Positions 21,955 to 31,291 of a stretch of DNA of 64,000 nt are shown one piece after another. Both the position numbers and the translations under genes were made by a program. Each line of letters starts with the position of its first letter. The first letter of the stretch is position 1. Below the pieces are notes generated by a model. It had not been told where the DNA came from. It searched no databases and worked only from the letters and a program-made list of their open reading frames with translations. This DNA is from Rana temporaria (Eukaryota; Chordata; Amphibia; Anura; Ranidae): the NCBI RefSeq assembly GCF_905171775.1, contig NC_053491.1, positions 337,335,841-337,399,840 of the forward strand, in the 5' to 3' direction.

Positions 21955-22965
21955 TGAGCCCTGGTTCACACTGGTGCAATTTGACATGTCAAATCGGCGG
22001 CAATGGCACCGTCCTAATCGGTGCGACGCCGCATCTGCAGCGCTGCACCGATTTCAAAAAGTAGTTTCTGTACTACTTTTCGCGGTTTCGGAAAACTATT
22101 TACATTGACATCTGTGCAGAAACCTGCACAGATGTCTCTGTAATCGTGGCCAAAATCGGGAGTGAAATCGTGCGAGTTCAGCTGAACTTGCACGGCTTCA
22201 TTCCCGCATAGAGCATTATTATGGAAGAAGGGAGTAGCACGTATTAAATTAACTACACTGCCGTCGGCAGCGGTGGAGGCGATCGGGTCCTTCTTGGGGC
22301 TGGGTATGGAGACGAGTGAGGGGAAGATGGCCCCCACCCGTCTCCATACCATAGCAGGGCGGAAGCGACATCAATCTGTCACTTCTGCCCATAGGTCTTA
22401 AAGGGCCCCCTTTTTTTTATTGCATTTTTGTGTAAAGATGAGATCTGAGGTATTTTTGACCCCAGATCTCATATTTAAGAGGTCTTGTCATGCTTTTTTT
22501 CTATTAAAAAGTGACACAATTTTTTTCTTTAAAAGAACAGTGTAAAAAAATTAAATAAAAGGTAAAATAAATAAGAAATGTTTTTTTTTTTTTTTAACGC
22601 GTCCTGTCCCGTCCCGCCAAGCTCGCGTGCAGAAGCGAACGCATACGTGAGCAAACAAATAGTGTTCAAACCACAAATGTGAGGTATTGCCACGATCAGT
22701 AGTAGAGTGAGAGCAATAATTCTAGCCCTAGACCTTCTCTATAACTCAAAACATGCAACCTGTAGAATTTTTTTAAACGCCGCCTATGGAAATTTTTAAG
22801 GGTAAAAGTTTGTCGCCATTCCACGAGCGGGTGCAATTTTGAAGCGTGACATGTTGGGTATCAATTTACTCGGCGTAACATTATCTTTCACAATATAAAA
22901 AAAAATAGTTTTTAACTTGTAAACAACAAATCTCAGAAAGAGGCTCAGTCCTTAAGTGGTTAAGC
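21955..22965. repeat. Dispersed repeat, GAAGCGAACGCA family
   Basis: 22,250-22,965 is collinear with 54,800-55,855: shared words GCAGAAGCGAACGCA, CAAACCACAAATGTGAGGTAT, TCTAGCCCTAGACCTTCTCT, and right end AAGTGGTTAA. 21,955-22,240 has a TTCACACTGGTGCAATTT foldback end. No coding signal. Confidence 0.6.
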
Positions 22966-23039
22966 TCATATATTATACAGGGCTAAGACAGGGTTTAACT
23001 CTTGGTTCAAAGTAACAGTGGGGCAACATTAGGAAGATG

Positions 23040-23388
23040 GATAAGGGGGGTAGCTGGGTAATCACACATCTACACACTTCTTTTAGCCATATTCTACTTT
23101 AGCTAAACCCAAAGATGGTTAGTATGGTTGAGGTCAGGGCTCTGTGCAGGCCGCTCAGGTTCCTCTTTGCCATTCTTGTCAAAGCATGTGTTTATGGAGC
23201 TGGCTTTGTGCACTGGGGCACATTCACTGTGAAACGGAAAAAGTGCCTTCCCCAAATTGCTGCCACAATGTTCAAAGGGCACAATGGTGTAATATTTATT
23301 TGTATGCTGTAGTATTGACAATACCCTTCACTGGGGACAACGGAACTCAGTCATTTGGAATGGTGTCTCCATATTTTTGGAGCATACA
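23040..23388 (-). pseudogene. Tc1 transposase remnant, left part
   Basis: Minus strand near 23103-23321 reads PAQSPDLNHTNHLW, a decayed form of the Tc1 W-P-A-Q-SPDLNPIEHLW motif around the catalytic Glu, and EHCGSNLGKALFPF. The relic resumes at 24314 after the hAT insertion. No terminal repeats found; a different Tc1 family from the other three here. Confidence 0.65.
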
Positions 23389-23396
23389 GTGGTAGG

Positions 23397-24305
23397 CAGT
23401 GGCTGTGCGCCCATAAAGGGTGCAGGAGCGCCGCCCCCCTCTCCTGCACCGCTCTAATCCCCATAGATAGATTCATGCATTGCATGAATCTATCTCTGGT
23501 CGCTGCTGACACCCCCTATTTAGGTGTCCGGCCCTTTTTCGGTCACCGGGCACCTGAATTACAACGGTGGGGGTGTTTTCTGGAATCAACAATGTGAGAA
23601 GCGGGCGCAACGCTGTGTGTTTGCTTCTCACTCCGCTGTATGTTAGCAAAACAAAGGAATTTGCTTTGCTAACATTGAACCCCCTTTCAGCCAATCGGGT
23701 GTGCCGGGTCTGTGTTACTTGTCACCTGATTGGCTGAAATGACAAGCATTGTGATTGAACGCTTATCAGGCGTCCAATTAGCAGAGGAGGAGCAGGCGGG
23801 AGAAAACATCAGATCGGGGAAGAAATGGACACCGCTCGCCGTCACCCGCTGCCGACCCGAGACAAGGTAAGTGCCGGGCAGATGGGGGGCACAGTGGCAG
23901 CATTTGGGGCACAGTGGCAACGTTTGATGGGCAAAGTGGTAACATTTGTGGCACAGTGGCAGCGTTTGCGCACAGTGGCAGCATTTGGGGCACAGCGGCA
24001 ATGTTTAATGGCCAAAGTGGCAGCGTTTGGGGCACATGGCAGCATTTGGGGCACAGTGGCTGCGTTTGATGGGAAAAGTGGGTGCGTTTGATGGGCACAG
24101 TGTCTGCGTTTGATGGGAACAGTGGCTGCATTTGATGGCACAGTGGCTGCGTTTAATGGTACAGTGATGGCGTTTGATGGCACAGTGGCTGCGTTTGATG
24201 GGCACAGTGAGGCTGTAATTGATGTGTGTGTGTGTGATGTGTGTTTTTTTTTTTTTTTCAGAATTTGCGCCCCCCCCCAAAAAAATTTAGCACCAGCCGT
24301 CACTG
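23397..24305. mobile_element. hAT element carrying the 20-22 bp minisatellite
   Basis: 8-bp duplication GTGGTAGG at 23389-23396 and 24306-24313; ends CAGTGGCTGTGCGCCC and CACCAGCCGTCACTG. Contains an inverted motif GATTCATGCATTGCATGAATC (23470-23490) and GTGTCCGGCC...GGTCACCGGGC. The minisatellite is at 23885-24215. No transposase. Confidence 0.92.
23885..24215. repeat. Minisatellite inside the hAT element
   Basis: About 16 units of the GGCACAGTGGCAGCGTTTG type, more divergent than the array at 1561-2438 but clearly the same unit; followed by (TG)n and a T-run. Confidence 0.93.
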
Positions 24306-24313
24306 GTGGTAGG

Positions 24314-24612
24314 TGTGATGAGCAGTTGTTGACAAACCTTTGGCCACCAGCACTAATAAATCTATCTATATCTATTATTGTAATTATTTTTTGTTAGAAT
24401 GTCCATTTTAAGTGTCAAATTCTGCCTTTCATCAATAAAGACATATTAGGATCTTAAGAGCTTCCTGTCTGCAGCAATGGAAGCAAAATAATGATCTTGG
24501 TTATTTCTACCAAAGGACATCAAACTTAAAAGGATATTATGTAGTCCTTCTGTGTTCTTATTTTGAGTTGTTTTGGGTCGCTGTGTATCCAACAAAACAA
24601 ATCGAAGGACAC
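24314..24612. other. Tc1 relic continuation and unassigned sequence
   Basis: The first 40 bases (TGTGATGAGCAGTTGTTGAC) continue the Tc1 remnant; nothing further recognised. Confidence 0.4.
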
Positions 24613-24615
24613 TAA

Positions 24616-24890
24616 GGCTGCATTCACACCTAGGCGACAAGTAACGCCGCGTACGCGGCGTATTTTGCTGCGATTCGTTTAACTTTTTTTTTTTTTTTTT
24701 TTTAACAAATCATTTCCATTGCTGTCTATGGCCGAACGCCAATGCCGCCTGAAAAAAAGGGTCCGGGACTTGTTTTCAGGCGGCAGGCGTACGGTGTTTC
24801 GGCGTTCGGCGTGAACCATCTCATAGGCAGCAATGGAAATTCGCCCCTCCAGCGTGTCGGGCGTTTTGTCGCCAAGGTGTGAATGGAGCC
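24616..24890. mobile_element. Foldback MITE, GGCTGCATTCACACC ends
   Basis: Ends GGCTGCATTCACACC and GGTGTGAATGGAGCC flanked by TAA/TCA. Contains GGCGGCAGGCGTACGGTGTT, also found at 53315-53645. Confidence 0.7.
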
Positions 24891-25549
24891 TCAAGGGAAC
24901 AATATGTACACTGCCATTGCCGTCCTCATGCTAAAAATGCTAGCATCGGATGGACTCTAACTGTAGACATCGGAGGCCTCAATCTCTCAAACGGCATGGG
25001 GGGCACAGACATGTTGCACGATCCTATCTCGTGGGCGGGCAATCACTCTGTCCTTTGGCGCCAACTTGCCCTACGTCGTCTCACGCAGGGGTGGGTAACT
25101 CCTCCCACTTTGAGTTATTTTCTGGGCACATTGCAGACACACATCACTCCGCTGCAGGTGCGCCCAGACTTTCACTACCTGAAATTAACTCCTTCCTCAC
25201 CGCACAGTCCAAACTCCACGACAATTCCTGGCTCTCAATGGCAGAATAAGATTTCACAGTTCCGTTGTCAGAGGCAACAGCCTATCCCGGATGAGCCCCT
25301 ACGTGTAGCACGACCCCCTGAGGAGCTGCTGGTTTGTTTTGGGTGGCATGTTACCTCTTTGACTCCGCCGTCTAGGGTAGTTGATGAGAGCAGTAGTAAT
25401 GGAATTTCCACACAGCAGGTGTCTTTTTCTTGTGCTTTTGTTTTTCCCAACAAGGTAAAACAGTTGTACTTGGTGATGAATTGAAGAATAGCAGAGATTG
25501 AGAACACAGATTCAGGTGTAGGTAAAAGGAAACAGTCCTGCTTCCAACG
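24891..25549. other. Unassigned intronic sequence
   Basis: A minor open frame at 24879-25484 (+) has no recognisable motif. Possibly the outer part of the LTR-related segment that follows. Confidence 0.35.
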
Positions 25550-26060
25550 ACAAACTTAACTTCGGCACTCCAGCCGGAATGGGTATAGTGCACCTGGACA
25601 GGCCTCTCTCACAAGCCTGGCAGCCAGAATAACACTTGTACTTGGGGTTAAGTCTCTGCCACAGACCCTCCCAATGGTTGCAGAAAATAGTAGTCTGAAG
25701 TCCTTTTGACTTAACACCTGGATCTCCTTCAGGTAGTTTAGATTTTGTGTACTGACTGATAGGCGGCCATCATCCAGCCTCTCAGTGTCTGGTTCCCCTG
25801 GTCCCCGATGGATGGTCAGGCCCCTATTGGAACACCAGCCTCTCTTGGTACTCCTCAGGCAGACTCTCCACTGAACAGCCTCCTCCAACAGGACGGACAG
25901 CCCAGGACCTCTTTAGGTGGGGACCCAGTCGATTACTGAGTCCCAAGTGGCAGATCAATTGCTCCAGGCCAATGTGGTCCCAGAGCCAGGATCTCTGGGT
26001 AGCACGTGCACCCCGGCCCAGAAGGCCATTTGCCGGGGCGTCGTGGAATGGCTACCCTGA
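25550..26060 (-). mobile_element. LTR fragment, antisense, related to the solo LTR at 59.2 kb
   Basis: Reverse complement aligns by eye to parts of 59166-60299: GGGCCGGGGTGCACGTGCTA against GGCCGGGGCGCACGTGCTA, CTGGCTCTGGGACCACATTG against CTGACTCTGGGCCCTCATGG, and GTCTGTGGCAGAGACTTA against GTCTGTGGCAGAGACTTG. No intact ends or internal coding region. Diverged and probably older. Confidence 0.6.
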
Positions 26061-26294
26061 AGATGGTACAACAGGCTCATACCAGGAGTATGAAGTGTTG
26101 GGGTAACAAACTCTTTAAGTTGAGGTCTTTTACCTTTTTGCTTTTACCCACTTTAGGGCCCTCTTCTCCCCTCGTTTCTTATCCTGGTGCCATAGGGGTA
26201 GGATGTACAGTGATATATCCCAAAGACGGTGACAGACTGCTAGAAAAGCTTGACAGAAAAGTTGACTCTATCCAGAACTAGAGTTTGGCTTTAA

Positions 26295-27087
26295 AGGGGT
26301 TGTAAAGGTTTGTTTTTTTATTTTCTAAATAGGTTCCTTTAAAGCGGTTCTCCACCCTAAAGTGAAGTCCCGCTGATCGGAACCCCCCCCCCCTCCGGTG
26401 TTACATTTGACACCTTTCAGGGGGGAGGGGGCTGCAGATACCTGTCTAAAGACAGGTATTTGCACCCACTTCCGGCCCGGCATTCACGGGCAAAAGACGG
26501 GCATTTCGTCACATCCCGTCATACCCCCCCCCCCCCCCGTTGTGTGCTGGGAACACTCGGCTCCCAGCACACAGCGGGAGCCAATCGGCGGGCGCAGCGC
26601 GACTCGCGCATGCGCCGTAGGGAACCGGGCAGTGAAGCTGGAGCGCTTCACTTCCTGGTTCCCTCACCGTGAATGGAGGGGGGAGCAGCAGGGTGACGAG
26701 CGATCGCTCGTCCTCTGCTGCGGACGCCGCTGGACTCCAGGACAGGTAAGTGTCCTAATATTAAAAGTCAGCAGCTGCAGTATTTGTAGCTGCTGGCTTT
26801 TAATATTTTTTTCCAGGGAACATCCGCTTTAAGCTAGTGCATTGTTGGTTTACTTACCTTTTCCTTCGATTTCCCTTCTAAAAATTTTTTCCTTTGTTTT
26901 CTTTGTCTGAATTTCTCACTTCCTCCTCAGTAAGCTGTTCAGGAAGCTGTTCTGGCTGACTAACCACCGCTCTGATGATGGTGTGAAGCTTACTGAGGAG
27001 AAACAGGAAGTGAGAAATTCAGACAAAGAAAATAAACATTTAGTAGTGAAATTGAAGGAAAATATAAAACAAACCTTTACAGCCCCT
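26295..27087. mobile_element. TTAA-flanked MITE, AAGGGGTTGTAAAGG type, with nested MITE
   Basis: TTAA at 26291-26294 and 27088-27091; ends AGGGGTTGTAAAGGTTTG and CAAACCTTTACAGCCCCT. Contains long palindromic arms (GAGAAACAGGAAGTGAGAAA region). Interrupted by 26343-26828. Confidence 0.85.
26343..26828. mobile_element. TTAA-flanked MITE, AAAGCGG type, nested
   Basis: TTAA at 26339-26342 and 26829-26832; ends AGCGGTTCTCCACCCT and ACATCCGCT. Carries AGTCAGCAGCTGCAGTATTT...AGCTGCTGGCT and a C-run. Almost identical to 52653-53130, suggesting recent spread. Confidence 0.88.
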
Positions 27088-27091
27088 TTAA

Positions 27092-28011
27092 GGCAGAATA
27101 AAAGCCTGGAGAATTTAGCTGCTAAAGAGTCTCAGCTTCTTTATTGCAGTGTGGAGATGGGACGGACCCATACTCCTAGGAAGAATCTTTCGATGGGAGT
27201 CTCCAAGAAATACAAAAAAAAAACTGGTGAGCACCCTCCTGAATTGAATACCTGCTGTTGGTGGTGTCTGCCTTTGAAACCGACATGTAATGTACACCAT
27301 ACTGTATTATCTCGGTAGAATAGATTAAAGTGTCCAATGTATTGTTTTCATCTGATATTACCAGCCATTATTAAAGGATAAGAAATAGCTGTGACTTTGT
27401 TTTTTCCTGCAAGATGTGACCTCAGGATGCTGAATGCGTGCCCTTGTCTGGAGTGAGTGATGAGATCATGCTGATGACATCACACTGTCTGCCTACAACA
27501 ACCCTCTGACAGTGATTTCATTGTGCGATATATACTGTGGCTCTCATCCAGAATCTCTATTCCCCTCTGACACCCAGCAAGCTTTTAGTTTAATGAAACC
27601 TGTTCGCTGGACCTCCTTCCCCCTCCCCTATGCTAGCATGGAGGAAGAGGACGGGGTGGCTGCTGCTTTTATGACAATCTCTTAATGACATTATCTGTGT
27701 GCAACTTCCGACAGAATCAAATCTGGAAGGAAGAAAGTGAAAAGGGAAAAAGCATCGCGTAAGCTAAAAAGCACAAAGAAAGCTGATTATTCAGTATCTA
27801 CACTACAACATATGCTGGCCTTAATTACATCTAATGGATAAATGAATAGTCTCGGTAAAACAGTATGGTTATATATTTTCCTAATGTTATACTGCATGCA
27901 AACAACAGTAAAAAAAGTTTTACTAGTGGTGAAAATATGATTGCATTTAATGTCATGTGATTAAAGGTCAACTTAAAAAAACAAAACAAAAAAAAAAACA
28001 GCCCAAGCTTC
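27092..28011. other. Mostly unique intronic sequence
   Basis: No repeat ends, gene or RNA recognised. Low-complexity A-runs near 27970-28000. Confidence 0.5.
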
Positions 28012-28014
28012 TTA

Positions 28015-28432
28015 GGCCGCGTACACACGATCGGTTAAACCGATGAGAATGGTCTAATGGACCGTTTTCATCAGTCCAAACCGATCGTGTGTGGGCCCCA
28101 TCGGTTATTTATCCATAGGTTAAAAAAAAGCAATCTTGTTTTAAATTTAACCGATGGATACCTAACCGATAGAAAAAAACGATCGTTTGTAGGCACGTCC
28201 ATCGGTTAAAAATCCACACATGCTCAGAATCAAGTCGACGCATGCTTGGAAGCATTGAACTTCGTTTTTTTCAGCACGTCGTTGTGTTTTACGTCACCGC
28301 GTTCTGACACGATCGTTTTTTTAACCTATGGTGTGTGGGCGCGACGGACCATCAGTCAGCTTCATCGGTTAACCGATGAAAACGGTCCATCAGACCGTTT
28401 TCATCGGATGGACCGATCGTGTGTACAGGGCT
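28015..28432. mobile_element. Foldback MITE with GTACACACGATC ends
   Basis: TTA duplication (28012-28014, 28433-28435); ends GGCCGCGTACACACGATC and GATCGTGTGTACAGGGCT. Opposite halves pair through ACCGATGAAAACGG words. Confidence 0.85.
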
Positions 28433-28435
28433 TTA

Positions 28436-28938
28436 GGCTCCTAACATAATCTAAACTAGAACCCCCCGACCAAGTGCTTACTTACCTATTCCTTGCAGCT
28501 GCCTCTTCCCGTGGTTATAGCATTTTGCCTGAAATGCTATTTGGCACTGCCTGCGCCTGCGCAGAAACTCCTCCTAGATTTGATTGGGGAGGCACTCCTA
28601 GCATAGAAAGGGTGGACTTTTTTTTTGGAAATCGCACCTTTAAACTGCACCCTAATAATATCTTATTTGTGACCTTTCGGTCAGTTAAATATACCATATA
28701 AGCATTTTGTTACATCTCTTATAAGTGCAAAAAATACCTGTTGAGCCTTTCAGAAATCCATTTTTTTCTAATTCTGTGCACTCTCCTGAGATCTCCTAAG
28801 GGAGCGCATTCAGCGCAGTACAAATCACATATCAAATCAAATCTCTAAAGCACTATAATCAGTCAGGCCATCTCCCACCTTTATTATGGAGATTACAGAG
28901 TTGTCAGTGTTCAGTAGTCCTTCCAGTGCAATGCTGCT
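28436..28938. other. Unassigned intronic sequence
   Basis: No feature recognised. Confidence 0.4.
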
Positions 28939-28941
28939 CCT

Positions 28942-29315
28942 CCTTAAGCCTCGTACACACAATAAAAATATTAGGCGAATGATTGTACGTTTTTTGTTTT
29001 TGCATGATTGTCCTTTTTTTGTTTTTTTTGCATGCTAGTCTCATATTGAAAACCAATAGGTTACTAAAGTTACAAAAACTCTCGTACAACAGAATACAAT
29101 TTCAGAAATAATGTAATGTATTGCAATGTATTCTTTCAAAAAAACATTTGTTCTGTTATTGAACGAGAATAATGTTGTACTTGTCCCTTTGAATATTTTT
29201 GTACGAACTGTCATGATCGGCTCTCGAAAGTTGTGTACTAATGATCAGATTATCGGACGATCGATCCAAAAGCTGTATTTTTCTTCCCATTGTCTCCTTG
29301 TGTGCACTAAGCATT
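28942..29315. repeat. Divergent foldback of the GTACACAC group
   Basis: Starts TTAAGCCTCGTACACACAAT and ends CCTTGTGTGCACTAAGCATTA; imperfect inverted arms with CGTACAA/TTGTACG words. Confidence 0.55.
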
Positions 29316-29336
29316 AGATACAGTTAGGTAGATTCA

Positions 29337-30054
29337 CAAAGAGTTAGGCCGGCTTATCAGTAGATAAGCCGGCCTAACTCAGAATCTACGCCGACTTATG
29401 TTTAAGTGTATGCTCAAACAGAGATACGCTTAAACATATCTAAGATACGACGGCTTGCGCCGTCCTATCTTAGATTGCAATATTTCGGATGGCCGCTAGG
29501 TGGCGCTTCCATTGCGGTCGGCGTAGAATATGTAAATGAGTAGATACACCGATTCACGAACGTACGCCCGGCCGACGCAGTACTTTTACACCGTTTACGT
29601 AAGAGATAGGCCGCGTAAAGTTAGAGCTAGGCCCTAGTTGGAATAGTAACGTCAAGTATGGCCGCCGTTCCCACGTCGAAATTCGAATTTTTTACGTCGT
29701 TTGCGTAAGTCGTCCGTGAATCGGGATTTACGTCGTTTACGTCCACGTCGAAATCAATAGGCCCGTGCAGCGTACTTAGCCGCAATGCACACTGGGAAAT
29801 GTAGGCGCCCGGCGCATGCGCAGTAAAAAAAAACTTCAAAAATGTAAGGTCAAGCCTTATTAACATAAAACACGCCATCCTTACACACATTTGAATTTGG
29901 CGCCCTTACGCCCGCCCGCTATAGGCTACGCCGCAGTAACATAGCAGGCAAGTACATTGTGAATCCTGTACTTGCCTAGCTAACTTACGGCGGCGTAGCC
30001 TAAACACGCTAAGCTACACCGCCGCAAGTTTAGGCATCTGTACGTGAATCTACC
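29337..30054. mobile_element. Harbinger-like MITE, about 718 bp
   Basis: Ends GGTAGATTCACAAAG and ACGTGAATCTACC with flanking TTA/TAA. CpG-rich with repeated GACGTAAAC/GTTTACGTC words. No ORF. Confidence 0.8.
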
Positions 30055-30240
30055 TAAGTATAATTACTGAGTGTTGTCAGCCTAGGACAAGAAGTGCATA
30101 GCTCCCAACTGTCCCTCATTTGGAAGGGCTGTCCCTCTTTTAGAACTGACACCCTCTGTCCCTCTTAAGTTATCCCTCTTTATGGTGTTCTGTATAGACC
30201 TCTATCAAATCTATTTACCTACCAGATGTAATACATTACA
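30055..30240. other. Unassigned intronic spacer
   Basis: Contains a short tandem of GTCCCTC words (about 30110-30170); no other feature. Confidence 0.4.
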
Positions 30241-31158
30241 AGACCCGGACCTTTATGCAGGTAAAGGACCTGGCCAGTTTTTGCGATTCGGCACTGCCTC
30301 GCTTTAACTGACAATTGCGTGGTCGTGCGATGTGGCTCCCAAACAAAATTGGCGTCCTTTTTTTCCCACAAATAGAGCTTTCTTTTGGCGGTATTTGATC
30401 ACCTCTGCGGTATTTATTTTTTGCGCTATAAACAAAAATACAGCGACAATTTTGAAAAAAAGGCAATATTTGTTACTTTTTGCTATAATAAATATCACCC
30501 AAAAATGTATAAAAAAAACTTTTTTTTTCCTCAGTTTAGGCCGATACGTATTCTTCTACCTATTTTTGGTAAAAATCGCAATAAGCATTTATCGATTGGT
30601 TTGCGCAAAATTTATAGCGTTTACAAAATAGGAGATGGTTTTATTGCATTTTTATAATTTTTTTTTTTTTTTTACTACTAATGGCGGCGATCAGCGATTT
30701 TTTTTTTCATGACTGCGACATTATGGCGGACACATCGAACAATTTTGACACATTTTTGGGACCATTGTCATTTTCACAGAAAAAAATGCTATAAAAATGC
30801 ATTGTTTACTGTGAAAATGACAATTGCAGTTTGGGAGTTAACCACTAGGGGCCGCTGTAGGGGTTATGCGTGACCTCATATGTTTTTCTAACTGTAGGGG
30901 GGCGGGGCTGGACGTGTGACGTCATTGATTGTGTTTCCATATATCAGGGAACACACAATCAATGAAGCTGCCACTGTGAAGAACGGGGAAGCTGTTTACA
31001 CACAGCTCTCCCCGTTCTTCAGCTCTGTGGTCCGATTGCGGGACTCCGGCGGCGATCAGGTCCGCGGCTGGGCACTTAAAGAGGACGTACAGGTACGTGC
31101 TTGTGCCCAGCCGTGCCATTCTGCCGACGTATATCTGCAGGAGGCGGTCCTTAAGTGG
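30241..31158. mobile_element. CCACTT-type TTAA element, inverted orientation
   Basis: Right end CCTTAAGTGG then TTAA (31159-31162). The left border lacks a clear TTAA. Contains the conserved hairpin AAGAACGGGGAAGCTGT...ACAGCTCTCCCCGTTCTT (30977-31020) and the AT-rich core. Same subfamily as 12103-13051. Confidence 0.75.
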
Positions 31159-31291
31159 TTAAACCAATTACCCAGCCTCTAAGTTATTGTAGTTGCCATT
31201 TATGAATGAATGAATGAATGAAAAACTTATATAGCGCGGCACATGCGAACTGAATCGCCTCTGGGCGCTTGTTGTTAGTGTCTCATGCCTT

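Noticed and set aside
24879..25484. 201-codon frame
   Set aside because: No recognisable domain, no splice signals or partner exon, and it runs up to the antisense LTR fragment.
26398..26832. 144-codon frame, with similar ones at 52708-53151 and 56148-56570
   Set aside because: The repeated similarity comes from the AAAGCGG MITE present at all three sites.
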